DNA of 64,000 nucleotides, taken from NCBI RefSeq assembly GCF_002078875.1, contig NC_034414.1:8355993-8419992 (forward strand), in the 5' to 3' direction. This DNA is from Numida meleagris (taxonomy: Eukaryota > Chordata > Aves > Galliformes > Numididae). The notes below the pieces were generated by a model. It saw nothing but the letters and a program-made list of their open reading frames with translations. It did not search any database and was not told the DNA's origin. Shown here one piece after another: positions 50,704 through 63,564 of this stretch. Made by a program: the position numbers and the translations under genes. Every line of letters begins with the position of its first letter. The stretch's first letter is position 1.

Positions 50704-51930
50704 TATGTTCTTAATCGCTAGAAGGAATGAATTAAAAAAATAAAATGCAGTAAGTAACCAACAAGAATTGATAGCTGATCCTCTAAAAAGCATCACAGTG
50801 TGATCTTAATACATCTTACTCAGTTCTGTATTGTGTTGAGTGTATCTTGTGAAATTTGGTGGGCAATTTTAACAAGCTGCAGAGTTTTCAGATTTCATAC
50901 TGGCGCCCCAATAGTTCTGCTCATGTTTGAAGGCAAGGTGTACTGGCAAGTTGGACTGTACTGGTAATCCTAATCACTTTACACCACACCTTGTCTGCAT
51001 GGAACAGCTGAAATAAAGGCATTTCTGTTCATATTAGGAAGTTCTGCAGATGACAAGAATCTGCACAAGAACTGGAAGAAAACCCAAAACAAACAGACGT
51101 GTTTTTTCTAGAGGGTCCTTTACCAGAAAGGGAGTCAATAGGAGACAGAACCTGAAGGGAAACTGTAGCCAGTGTACTCCCTCTTGTAATTTACACACTG
51201 AATCTAGGCTTTTCTTTGAATTAAAATAATTCCTTTAAGCTGGAATATTAAGAGGGTCCCTTTGTGCACGTGACAGGGGTTTTACCATTGTCTTGTGTTG
51301 TGTTTATGCCACTGAAAATCTCCCCTGACTTTTTCTGTGCGCAGTATAGGTATGTTTTTCAGTGATGTACAAAGCAGGTGCATGTATCAAAATAGGAACC
51401 TGATCTCTCAAAGGTGTAGCAGGCAGCATTTCAAAGACTGGACTCGTGATGAGACAGTGAAAGAACCATTAAAAGGTCAATGTAACAGTAGCATGTGCAC
51501 TAGGGAGTAGTAGTTGTGAATAGGTAAGCTTCTGGTGGAGGACTAAAGCTCAGGTTAGGGGACAAGGAAGTTTGTTAACAAATAAATATTGGGTCTTTAG
51601 TATCTGCAGAAGAGTGAGCATCCTAAGAACATATTCAGAGGTGGAAAGGAAAACAAGAACAGGCAGAACTTTTCTCTGAAATGTCTGAGGAACTATAAAA
51701 GCAGCTTTTCTGCTCTTAGGAGGGAAACCTAGTTGCTTCAGTGGAGCTCACTTATATTATTACCATGTTGTATCTTTAAAACTGTATGAAACCTTTCCAC
51801 AGTAGGTGTTAACTTTCCAAATATAATATCCATCAAGTAAAATTTTCAAGTCACAATTGGACAAATGTAAATTAACAGTAACACTGTTTGGAAAGACTAA
51901 TGACAAACTGAAGAATTAACAAACATTGAA
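50704..51930. other. Unique non-coding sequence between two CR1 fragments
   Basis: No open frame of note, repeat or RNA gene was seen. Confidence 0.55.
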
Positions 51931-52082
51931 TAGAACAGAATAGAATAGTTCAGATGGAAGGGATCTTCAAAGATCACTAAGTGCAACTGGCTGACCACTT
52001 CAGGTCTAACCAAAAGTTACAGCAAGCTATTGAACGCTGACAGGCATGGGGGCATCAGCCGCTTCTTTATGAAACCTGGTAA
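51931..52082 (-). mobile_element. Short, diverged CR1 3' fragment (AATAGTTCAG-type end)
   Basis: The plus strand reads 'tagaacagaatagaatag', 'ttcagatggaagggatcttc', then 'gaccacttcaggtctaacca', 'gctgacaggcatgggggcat' and a weak 'gaaacctggt'. It is a CR1 3' UTR in minus orientation. Its end differs from the ATTCTATG type but resembles the fragment at 57474. Mismatches to the expected order suggest an old insertion. Confidence 0.8.
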
Positions 52083-54050
52083 CATCTTAACTGCTTATAG
52101 AGAGCAGCATAGAGCTAAAGAGGTATTTCCATTGTACAAAGATGTTTTAAAAGAAACAAAACATAACTGCAGTTGCAAAGTGTGCTAATAAGTAAGCTGA
52201 TGTGTCAGCGTCATCACTAAGTTGCTCAATATGGAAGACCATAGTTTCACAAGTTTCTTTATGAGCTCTTAAAAAGGGGTGTAAATAGCATCATCAATCT
52301 CACGGAAAATGCTTTGAGTACTTATTTTTATAGATCCCTTTAATTTTTGTAAGGTACAGAATAGATAATTGCACTAGAAAACTTCTAGAATCAGGAAATC
52401 CTTTCCTTTGTATTCTGGGGAGTACTGTGCACCTCTGACATTATAACCTTCAGATAACTCTCTTGTACGTGCTTTGCATCTCTTGTAGCCACTGACATAA
52501 AAATCATCATCAATAGTGTGTCACCAGAGAACAGTCTTGACTTAAAAGCTGCTTTTTCTGACTTACAAGTTGGTTTTACTGCCTAGACCGACCTCACTAA
52601 GTAATGAGCTTGATAAATCTGGTGACTGTTAGGAATGCAAACTGCTTTCCTAATTTGAAGACAGAATTCTAAAACCTAATCTAAATTCTCAGTAATTTTC
52701 CATTGGCTTTTCTTGAAGTCTTCCATCTATGAAGAGAGCAGTCTGATATTTAATTTTACAGAAAAAAGTAATGATTTTTCTATAAGCTTTTGAACTTTCA
52801 TCCAAATAATCGATCCTTAGTATAAGCCAAGTGCTTGAATTGATTTATTTGCTTCAGTGAATTTTGACTGATTGGTAAAATGTTTCAGTTGTAGAAATGA
52901 TAGAAATGCTCACTTACATCTTACCTTAGCTATTCCACCTTGCAGGTTTTACAACTTAGGTAACAATTTTCTTAAATATTAGAATATTGTATTGGATTAT
53001 GTGACACCTAAACAGCCGAGCATAAATTAACGTTTAGTTAAATTGGTATATAATAGGCCCCCAATATATATGTAGCCTCAAAAATGGAGATTTTTTTTTT
53101 TTAAACAATAAACCCCAGTATTTTCTTGTGGCTCTCATCTATTTCTTTTCCTCATTGTCTTTCATTATAGTAGTTTCTTTGCTTAGAACAAAGTCTCTGA
53201 TACCTTTCCACTTGATGTCCCCTTTTTTACACACGGAGATGCAGCTGCATTTCAGCATTGACATGAATGCACTAACAGTCAGCAAGGTGTTGGTCGTAAC
53301 AGTCTGTAGGAGGGAGTAAAGGCAACTTGATAGTCACATTTTTCTACATATTACAAATTCGAATTACAAGTTGCATTTTTGCAAATTCATTTTCTATGGA
53401 ACAAATAGTCTTCAAAAAACAAATTTACTCTAGGACTATATTGGGAAAACATAACAAGACAATGAAAATCATTTGGCATCAACTACTGAGTATTCAGCAA
53501 GCTGTGGAAAGGGGAAGTTTGGGCATCAAAGAATATTTGTCTGAATGAAAATTGGAGACCAGCTGGCCCTGACACACAATTTCACTTTTGCTGTTATGAC
53601 AAAGATTGGGGTTCAAACTGACGTTTGTGATAACAAAGAAATTACAGTCAGTTTTTATTTTTATTTTTAAATCCGCTAGAGTAATTTGTTTTCTTGGTCT
53701 GTGGGAATAAATCCGTAGATAAAACGTTGTACACCTACGTACTGATCTTGAGTAGTAATGCAGAATGGCCCCCCGACCGTGAAAGGAATCCTTATTTCAC
53801 TTGACTGTATCCTGGAGAATCAGGAGTAATTATAGTGAAACTTCAAATATCTGGATAGGGCCTTCAGTCCTCTGGAGCTAGTTTTCCAGGAAGCACCATG
53901 GGAGAAATATTTCTGTGTATTATAGTGACTGATATGGAAGCTGTTCAAGGGAAGAACAAGTGAAAAATGAGACCAAGGAATCCAGGTGTGTTTTCAAGCT
54001 CAACTAGCTGTGCTTATATGTTTGACTTCGTATAGAGACTGTTTTTATTT

Positions 54051-54069
54051 AATATTTAAATTAAATATT
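54051..54069. repeat. Perfect AT-only inverted repeat
   Basis: AATATTTAA is followed after one base by its reverse complement TTAAATATT, inside low-complexity AT sequence. It probably arose by chance in such a composition. Confidence 0.7.
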
Positions 54070-54976
54070 TAATATGTAATATGTGTTGTTAATCCACGAT
54101 CTGGTTGCCATCTGAGATAAAAGAGAATGCTTTTAGATGCGGATATAGAACTATTTCCCTTCAGGGAAAGACATTCTTTTAAATATTTGGAGAGAACAAA
54201 ATGAAGGAAAAAAACCAAATCCTAACCTATATGGTTATCTAAGTTAACCTATTACCAAAAACTGCACAGCAATATAATTATAATGATTGGAAAAATCCAC
54301 GTGGGCATTTGGGATGTGGGGTGACATGATGCTAGTTTCCTACCCTGCAATTTTAATACTTTTAATGCTTTTCCCCCTTCCCTGACCAGCTGGAAGTGGC
54401 TTAGGTGCAAGGAGGGAAGAAAACAACTGCAGCAAATGGATGCTAACAGGTTTTGAAATATTATTTTTATCAGCTATTTGAGATTCAATGGCTATACGAT
54501 AACGAACTATTACATTTTGCAGGTAGAAATCACTGCAAGAGGGCATCAAATAAAATTATATGACAAACATGACAAAATCTAATTTCCTCATTCTCCTGCT
54601 CTTTTCTAATTGCAAATATTAAATAAGAAATTTGAATTCTGTGTCTATAAACAGAAATTCTGTAAAAAAAAAAAAAAAGCTAGCAAAAATCCAAGGTACT
54701 TAATTTTATGAAGTAAGCCTAGAGGACAAACAGCTGCTCATGTTAAAGGTAGACTTTAGAAATCCAGTTGAGCATCAGGCAGATGTGGTCGTAGTCAGAA
54801 CTGAACCAAAGCTTTGGGTAATACTGTAGTTCCCAGTTGTATTCCCTCTGTTAGTGTGTCTTTACTTTCACTGAGACAGGTGTATTTTACCTCAATCCAC
54901 CTTGTACTCTGAATATACTTTACATAAAGCTATTCATTTAACTGATATTCTGAATAATTGCTTTATGTCAAAAGAA

Positions 54977-55014
54977 GGAATTATGCTCAAACGTAGGAGT
55001 TATGCTCAAATATC
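54977..55014 (+). repeat. 19-bp tandem duplication
   Basis: GGAATTATGCTCAAACGTA is directly followed by GGAGTTATGCTCAAATATC. The first 15 positions differ only once. Confidence 0.8.
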
Positions 55015-57473
55015 TTTGTGTGTTTTATCATGTTCTTTATTAAGGAGTATTTGCTTTGAAGATGCAGTTTATAAATTAGTATTTATTTGAAAATTAGCAA
55101 GGGTTGAGTTGGTCCCTATCTGAGTAGTTATTTCTGAAGACACCCTACACTGGCAGCAATATATTGTAAGAGATACATTAAGAGATATCCAGATACTTAA
55201 GGTTAAACGCTATTAGTAGGAGATGCAAGTTCAATAGAAGTTCTCATTGTGCTATATAGAATTTAGCTTTTCTTAAGGGTTGGAAGCTGTGAGCGTTAAT
55301 GTCTGAAAATCGCTTCAATAAGAGGCTCCTCTTCATCTGTTTTGTATATTTAAATTAGAGTATTTTTTTATGTAAGTTTTGCAAGTATAGGGGGAAAAGA
55401 CTCATTTTATGAGATGGGTTTTGCTTTTTTCGGAAGTGTGTCTTTACTCCAGTTGCACGTTGTTGCAAAACTTCAAGTCCTCTTTTTGTCAGTAATATTA
55501 TGCCAGTGTTACCTTTGTACTAAAATAGTCTTGTTTACTGAAGAGACATTCTTACTGGTGGTACGGCTGTATAAGTAGCATCTCATTTTAGATATATCAC
55601 TTGTACATTTACTAACTTAAGTTTAAAAATTACATCGAGTATTTAATATAAATCTCTAAATCAAATTTCCATTTGAACATTTGATCTTATAAAAGAAGCA
55701 GTAATACTATGCTTATGTATTATTCAAGTGCCTCAAAAATAAAATGAAAGTATCTTGTCAATAAAAATTCAGAAAAGTTTTTATTGATCTAGCACAATAA
55801 GAACAAATTATAACAAATTAGCCTTTTTGAGATGCTGATTTTTCTCTTTGTCCTAAAGAAAAATAATCTGAAAATCAGATAGGAGCCAAGTGCAGCATGC
55901 ATGAAAAATATGTGTCCTGGACAGTATGTTAAGATAAATGCCGTTGTTTCTATTTAAAATAGACTTCATAAAAGTCAGTGGAAAAAAAATCTTAAAATAT
56001 GAGTCTGGTGTTTACTGGACATACTCTCTCAGTGAAAAGAGTGATGTAAAACTCGGTTAACTGTTTGAAATATTAGCATTTAAATTCAAATGCTATGCTG
56101 TGGTATTTTAAAATCAACAAATGTTCCGGTTATGTTTGACTGGAGCAGAGATATAGGACTTGTGGACTCTTAAGATATTTTCATATATTGTCTGCTTAAC
56201 AGGCCAGTGAGCAAGCAAATCACAGAGACCTTGTGATGTGCGAGCCTGCACTCCAGCAAGCAGCTGGTAATATTTGGCCTTCCAGCTTTGGTAATGTCAC
56301 TTTCAGGGAAACAGATTTGCAGATAGTTATTAGACCACATTAGATGCACAGATGGTTCACATACTTCTGAGCAAGGAAACAGAAAGAAAGGGAAATGGAA
56401 AAAAAGCATTAAAATGGACTACAGTTAAGCAAAGAAGTATGCATTTTGTTAGCATTAAAAAGTGCTGGTGAAATTCTTTAAAGAAGGAATCTTGCCTGAC
56501 CAAATGATCTATGTGTAATGTGGTCTAAATTGAAAATTACCCTTTTTGCTTCATAACACACTGTACTATAAGGTCTGTTGGGAATGGATACACTCCTGTT
56601 AACACTTCAACATTTGCTGTTCAAAGAATCAGATTTTTATCAAGCTCTAATACAGTCAATATCTTACTCTACATGCCTGCTCACAGGGAAAATAGCTCTG
56701 CTGAAATATTCTGCACATTCCATACTCTAAAAGGCTTGAAAATCTAGTTAATCTCCTTATGCACAAAATAAATCCACTGTTACTAGTTAAGGAAATATAA
56801 TTGTATTAAACTTCTCCTTGTAATATAAATAGTATTAGAGATAGGTGACTTGGAAACAGTGAAACAAACACCTTCAGTATTAATTTACTGTGGGAGAATG
56901 GATGAGTAATTGAAGATGTTGGCGATGCAAACTATCTGACATAGAAGAATTTGTGCAAAATGGCTGCTCTTAATGTCTTCATTAGTGAGAAGAAAGAAAG
57001 TATTTTTGTTTTTCCTTTTTAAGCGCATTTCGGTAATGGTTGGTACTGAGTAGCTCAAAGGTGTAACTTTATTTTAATATTCCTGGGAAAGTAGTACTAT
57101 CCCTGTTTTGGGGAAGATGAGATCCACAGGGAGAACATGATGGTTTTTCTGTTAAGTGCTCAGTTGCACAAATATAATAAAGGAATTATTTTAGGTAGAC
57201 AATTAAATCCTCTTCTGCCTTTATCACTGCTGAAAGATGCTATAAGGAGCAACAGAAGAAAATTACCTTCAGTGTAAGTTTCCTGGATATAGCAGGCCAG
57301 AGATGTGCTTGCTGTGCTGGTCAGTTTGGTGCTCTTTTCTCCTTTCTTTTTTTCTTCTAGTCTGAGGCAACAAGCTATCTTGGGAGTAGTTTGTTGCATT
57401 GGAGTCTAGGCAATTCTTTAATCTTTTGGAAAGTTGTTGGTATCTAAATAACTTTGCACCCTCCATCTGGTAG

Positions 57474-57633
57474 TAGAATAGAATAGTTCAGTTGGAAGGG
57501 ACCTTCAAAAATCACCAACTGCCTGACATCCAGGCTGGGCAACACCAGTTCCCTCAGCCTCTCCTCACAAAACACACCTCCAGCCCTGTCAACCACCTTT
57601 GGTGCCTCCTCTGGGTGCTTTCAAGGACCTTCA
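57474..57633 (-). mobile_element. CR1 3' fragment with internal deletion
   Basis: The plus strand begins 'tagaatagaatagttcag' and 'ttggaagggaccttcaaa', the same 3' end type as the fragment at 51931. At about 57524-57535 it jumps from this terminus to upstream CR1 sequence: 'ccaggctgggcaacaccag', 'tccctcagcctctcctcaca' and 'tgcctcctctgggtgctttc'. A few hundred bases of the normal 3' region are therefore missing. It has no coding ability. A plus-strand frame of 98 codons (57492-57788) begins inside it and is spurious. Confidence 0.85.
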
Positions 57634-59451
57634 ACTCCTTTTTCTGTTATTATACAATAAACTGTAATTCCTCACAGCATTTCGAAAGCAGGCCAGTAGC
57701 AAGTGTAACAGATGTCAGAAGGAACAGGAGAAAAACTCTGAAAATGTGTTATGAACGCAAATGGAAAGTTCTACTTATAAGCAGGTAAAAGTAGTCTGAG
57801 GAGTATGTGGGAATAAATAACTAGCAAATCCTCCCTTGACTATAGATGGAGCTGAGGACATAAGCAAGTTGAAATCTGATGTCTGCAGTTCGTTTCGGAA
57901 AGCGTGGGAGAACTGGAGGACGTGGTGATAGATGAAGCCAAAGAAGCAATGAAGGAAAAATAGGCATCTGTTGCTCCACAGCTACTAGATCTTTGGCAGA
58001 GAAGTCCCTAAGAAAGTTTTATCAGAGCGAATGTTTACAGGGAGGAATAGAACCTTCTATTTTAAGATTCACTGAAGAAGAAGTCATACAAAACTGTTTT
58101 CTGATTCTGTTTAAACTACTCTTATGCCAGCTATATGAGAAAAGTCTTATCAGTACTTCCTTGCTTGTATTGCTTGTAACTCCTGGATTGACATGAGTGC
58201 ACCTGCCGAAAGGAGCTAATAACAGGCGGAAGCACCCCTTGGCTGAACTTTTTAGCAAGCCACTATTCTGAAACTAGGGTGGATGACAGTGTAGGAGTTT
58301 TCTTGGTACTGATTTCTACCTCTTTTTAGTAGTATTTGTGTAAGCATTGATTGGCCCTAAATAGCATACCGAAGGCCTTGCTGTCTGGGAGCCTTAAGCT
58401 GCTAAGAAGGAGACTGGTTTTTATTTTATTTACCGTAAGATGCAAAAGTGACCTCAGAGTTAAATTTCTTGCTCTCTTTTTTACCTGCTAAACTTTTTCA
58501 GACAATGACTATGGAATAAATTTCATTATAGGGCAGAGAAGCAACCTTGACATGAGTTTTGATATTAAGATCACCCTGAGAAAGTCTTGAGTGAACAGCA
58601 TGGAGAGATGAATCCCACTTGTGTGTTTTAAAAATCAGATACAGATACAAAAAGATTGATAACAATCAGCTGTAGCTGTGATCAAGGGGAAAGCCATGCC
58701 TCTTCAGCAGGATTACAGAATCATTCTTCCCAATGAAAAATGAAATTTCCTCAGCGAAAAACACGGTACATGTCTTAGGAAACTTTTCCAGCTAAACTTT
58801 GTAGGTGATTATTAGGACTAACGTGATGAGCCTCAGTTCTACTGCCAGAGAAATCACCTTCCAATTTCTAATTGCTTTAAATTATTCCTTTTTCAGAGAT
58901 TGCACTTGGAAAACAGCTGTGGTTAAGAAACAAACAGGAGACACAGCAACAACAAAAAGACTAGGTTAAAATTTCCCAGATTCTGTTATCCAAGTAAGAA
59001 ATTATTTCTTAGACATAGCCACAAGCTAGTGTTTGTTTCCAAAATTCCTGGAGCCTTTACTAATTTTTAAATTGTACTATACCAACTGTATTCAAGCCCT
59101 GACACTTCATAAAACAATTTTGTCCCAGGAGAGGAGATTAGTTGTAAATAAACTGTTAAAAGTCTTCATTTGCTGTTAGAAGAAATTATGTTCACTGTAG
59201 ATGTGGAAAATCTTTTGGTTTCATTGATGAATAACTATTCTAAAGTAACATCAAGTGTTGTCAGATCTCTTTGGAGTTAGCTGCTTCTAAAATTTCTTCC
59301 TTCAATTAATATCCTGCCTGTTTTGTTGAAATGATTTGTTCCTTCTTTTTCAAGTAGAGCTTAATTAGCCCATCCCACCTTAGTGATTAATTAGTAATTA
59401 ACCTGCAAGCCCTGTAGATCTCGAACACCTGCTGAGTAGGTGGAACAAATG

Positions 59452-59471
59452 AAAAAAAAAAAAAAAAAAAA
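59452..59471 (+). repeat. A20 homopolymer
   Basis: Twenty consecutive A follow 'ggaacaaatg'. Unlike the tract at 7829, there is no AATAAA within about 35 bases upstream. Confidence 0.9.
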
Positions 59472-60161
59472 GCGTTGTGTTTCATTTTGGACGTAACTTG
59501 AGGATTCATGAAATCTGTTCGTATTCATAAAAATTCCTAAAAGTAGTGCGCAAATTCAAAATTAAATTTCTTATATTTCTCTGGTATTTTATCACAGCAT
59601 ACCTGTGATATGTGTTATCCTAGTAGTCTACTTTAAAAATAAGGGTAATGAATAATAATGTTTTTTCCTCTACTATTCAAGATATTCCACAAATTTGATT
59701 AAAATCCATTTTATTTAGTAATTTTGCTGATGTTTGCCAATATTCCTGTACAATTCTATTTTGAATAGCTAAGACTAGTAACTACCTGTCTGGAATTACG
59801 TGCACTTCTGTGTTTAATACTTAGAGTGTAGGGTTCAGGTCTGCTTTTGCTCTCTTTTATGGTGGAAAAGAAGAATCAGTAGAAAAGATTTCTGAGAAAT
59901 TTCATGAAATGTAACTGTGGTATCTTTTGGCAGCTTTCTGAATTTAACCAAATTCCACTGAGGATTCATCCTTTAATCAACTATTTAAAATGTTCTTCTG
60001 GGTCCTTATCTAGTACAAATCAGTAGCAGGACTCATGCTGTCATTAATTTAAGCAGCTTTGTCATAGGTGCCAGTACAGCTTTGATGTACTGTAACATTG
60101 CTTTATGCAGGGGAGAGAAGTAAACTTGGATGTTCTGTATCCTGCAGAAATGCTCTTGCTG

Positions 60162-60287
60162 CATAATACTGGATAAAGAGGGAGACTAATAATACTGGAT
60201 AAAGAATAATACCATATAATATATATGATAAATATATATGATAAATATACCATAATAAATCCATAATACTGGATAAAGAGGGAGTCT
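60162..60287 (+). repeat. Interrupted repeat: three copies of a 'cataatactggataaag' unit around an AT-rich expansion
   Basis: Copies start at 60162 (26 bp, through 'gggagact'), 60188 (shorter, ending 'ataaaga') and 60262 (26 bp, through 'gggagtct'). The first and third lie exactly 100 bp apart and differ at one position. Between the second and third is AT-rich sequence with repeated 'atatatgataaat'. It looks like a local duplication followed by microsatellite growth. Confidence 0.85.
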
Positions 60288-61891
60288 TGCTTAGGAGGGG
60301 AGGCCATCATTAGGGGGCCATTTTAAGGTGAATGCTTGGACACAAATCCAGGAGAGTGCTCAGAGCTGTAACTCTCAAGTGAAAGGATATGCTTCCCTTC
60401 AACAGCAAGGATGTGTTTAATTTTTAGCGTAAACAGTAGTGGAATCTGTATGTCTTTTCGTAACAATCAGCACACATTTAAGAAGTTTCTTGTATGTTCT
60501 AAGCTTATAAGTCTCTTTCAGCAATAATGATCATGTCACAGCTCCTTTTTGTCCCTCATAATTATATTTATGGCTTCCTAACTCCGCTATTCATAAAAAT
60601 GCCCAGTATCTCTTCTGAGGAGTAAACATGGTGTGTTGAGAAGATCAAGGCCTGATAGTATGAAACAGATACAATTTTATCTCATCAAATTGCTTAAGAA
60701 ATAATAGATAATTGATTCTTGCTATTCAGCTGTTTTGTTATTATTTATTTATTTTCCTGTTTTCCAAGGTAGGACCTGATTGTGGATACAAATATAAGGC
60801 TATTTAAAACTGAAAAGATGATGTGTTAAAGATCATATTCTTTAATGTGAAATGATACCCAGGATCCAATTCTTGCCTCATTTAAGGTTGTCAAAGCCCA
60901 TGGGCAGTTGTTTGCTCTGGTGAGAACTGAGGGCTTTGCTTTTCTCTTGTCTTGCACAGCAAAAGTGCTTATGGACTTTGCCAGTATTTTTCTTTATTCG
61001 TTACAGTGCAGTCTTTAAATGATGCTTATGAGTGCTTTGGGTAAATATCCCCCTTCCATTGTTATTTAAAGACACATATTGAATCTGGAATCTGTGTGAA
61101 CTCAGCAAAAATCATAGTCTTGCCAGTGGAGCTTAGCTGTGTGGAGCTGACATTGGTCAGTGAGTTCTTTTCGTCATGCAGCTGAGACAGAGGAAGAACA
61201 GAGTTAATGCAGCTTGAAATAAAAAGTATTTTAAGTTATTCAGATTTTGAAGTGACAAAGGTAATGCTGAATGCTGTAAGTTCTAAAGCCATTTTGTCTG
61301 CAGGTCTTAATGTATAAGAATAAAAAGCTATTAGCTATTTCTTACAACTACTAATAGGATGGATTGTGCATACAGCTGAGAATAATAACAAAAAAAAAAC
61401 AACCCTCATGTATTTGCTAGATATAATCTAGAAAATTCTCTTTGTGTTCTGTTTATGCCTACTGTTAGTTGTCTACATGACTTGATATCCTTTTGCCAAA
61501 ATTAAGTTATAGGGAGACACAGTGTTACAGCAGTTTCCAAGTGTCTATTAAGCCTGATGACTTCATTTGATAAAATTTTCTTCTTGTTTTTTTTCTTCAG
61601 TGAGAATTCATGTCATCTTGACTGTCTCGGTTTACTGTTGCTATTAATATTAGCACAAATCTTTTCCCCGCTATCAAAGATGACAGTGCTTTTAGTTTAT
61701 TATTCGTGTTTTTCTGCAAGGTGAAGTTGCACATGGTCATCTTTTTCTATTGCAGTGTAGTTTGCAAAACTTTAAAATGTACTTATTCTGTGATGTTACA
61801 TTTCTGTATGTTGAGTGCTTTAAACGTGATGTAAGCAATAGCAAATGTGGTGGGCAGATACTTTTCCAGATGTGCACACTGATACTTATTC

Positions 61892-61938
61892 AAAACTACC
61901 CAGTTGTTACATTTAAAACTACTACCCAGGTTACATTT
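61892..61938 (+). repeat. Tandem duplication, about 23-24 bp unit
   Basis: 'aaaactacccagttgttaca' plus TTT is followed directly by 'aaaactactacccaggttac' plus ATTT. Both units share ACTACCCAG and TTACATTT with small indels. Confidence 0.8.
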
Positions 61939-63548
61939 AAAACTGAAGCTCATCTCTGTCTCATGTGGTATCTTAGAAAAAAATCCTGAAACTGTGAGCT
62001 AACCACAAGCAGATTACATTTTACCTTTATTTTGCAAGTGTTTGCAAAGTACTTCTGAAATAGTAGCGTTGTCAAACACAGGCCTGCTCATCAACATGGC
62101 TGTTTCCTGAAATGCCAGTGTTACACTTCGGTGGAAGTGATGAAACAGCTTACAGTGTTTATCATAATACAGAAGCCATCCATGAAAAGGCTGTCTTGAG
62201 TGGATGAGCTGCTTCTCTCTTCTGAGTGTGTTTATGCTGGGACCAAATTGAAATCCCTCAGAGGACTGAATGGAAGTTGGTGAAGGAGAACTAACATGAA
62301 GAAGCTCAGTACAGCCCAGTAAGCAGTGAAAATCTCATTTTATGTGATTACTGAAAGAGGAAATCTGTTTTGTGCTTTGAATTGGGTGAGTGTGGAAGGG
62401 AACTAGTTCCCGTTCCCTCTTGCGGACTTTGCTTTTGGTGTAACCTCTCATTTTTATATAGAATTAAAAACTGTATATACGACTCTAACTAGGATCGCTG
62501 CCTAACAGCTTCTGGCAAAATACAGTTTTCAAAATAGTGAAGTGCTTTGGTGTTTACTTTAGGTGACGCAGGCTTGGGTTTATGACATGAAGCATGCGGA
62601 GCTTTTAAAGCCTCTCAGCTGCGCAGATGCAAACTCCACTAATCCCAAAGAAAAATGTTATCTGCTATTCATTAAATGCAGATGAGATTCCTTTTTTAGT
62701 AAGCACATAAGCAGATGTCTAAATTTAGGAACATGTGCGGTTGCAGTCATTATACATTTTGAATCTTTTTATCTCACTGTCTGTACTGGAGCTCACATTG
62801 CTGTGTCTTTAAGAGGTCTCTGGCCCTAAGCCTCACTGTGGAACTTAGTTTGTCTTTGCAGAGTGCATTTTATATATATTTTTATTGAATTTATGTCTTC
62901 CTATCCTTTTGTTGCCAGAGATATTTATATCTTTCAAGCTTGTTTTGCAAAACTCTGTGCTTGTTAGAAACTGAGGTATGCAAGTGCCTGGTTTATTCAA
63001 GTATTTTTTTCAACTCTGATGACAGGAGGTAATGGACAAGTATTGTCATTACTTATTAACTCCTGGAATGGCCAGATGTTTTCAAATATGAACATGCTCT
63101 GGCTTGCCCTGCTGTATAAACAATCTGCTGAGCATGGTATAGGCAGCCCAGGGTCTGGAGGCTGGATGTCCACCTCTCCCCATCCCACCCCACTGAAATG
63201 GCTGCCACTTTTTTCTTTCCCTGTCCACTCAGTACTGGAAGTCCTGCTGGAAGGTCCACAGGCTTATTCCTGCACCTCCTCTTCAAATTCACTCTTCCCT
63301 TTTTTTCTCTTTTTGGAAAACCCTTGCTTGTTAGAAAGAGGAGGGGAGAGGAAAGACCCCAAACAAGGTTGCTTCAGGAACCTAGAGGAGCATCTCAGGC
63401 AGAGATAATAGCTGCCCATTCCTGTGTGATGGAGCATTGGTGGAGAAACTTACCTCCTTGCCTTTGAAAGGGCTAAGGTAGGGTAGTCTGCCAGCCCAGG
63501 CAGCTGTCCTCTCTGTTTACAGTTTAAGCTGTCAATATAGCGTGGTAA

Positions 63549-63564
63549 TTAATAAATAAATAAA
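63549..63564 (+). repeat. (AATA)n microsatellite
   Basis: Four consecutive AATA/TAAA units. Confidence 0.8.

Larger units (their letters stand above)
52083..57473. other. Unique AT-rich non-coding block
   Basis: It holds a T-run (53091-53102), an A-run (54664-54678), an AT-only hairpin (54051-54069) and a 19-bp tandem pair (54977-55014). Open frames are under 80 codons and unrecognised. Confidence 0.55.

Noticed and set aside
63019..63467. 129- and 89-codon overlapping plus-strand frames
   Set aside because: They lie in different frames over the same GC-richer DNA, with no motif. They are best explained by fewer AT-rich stop codons there.
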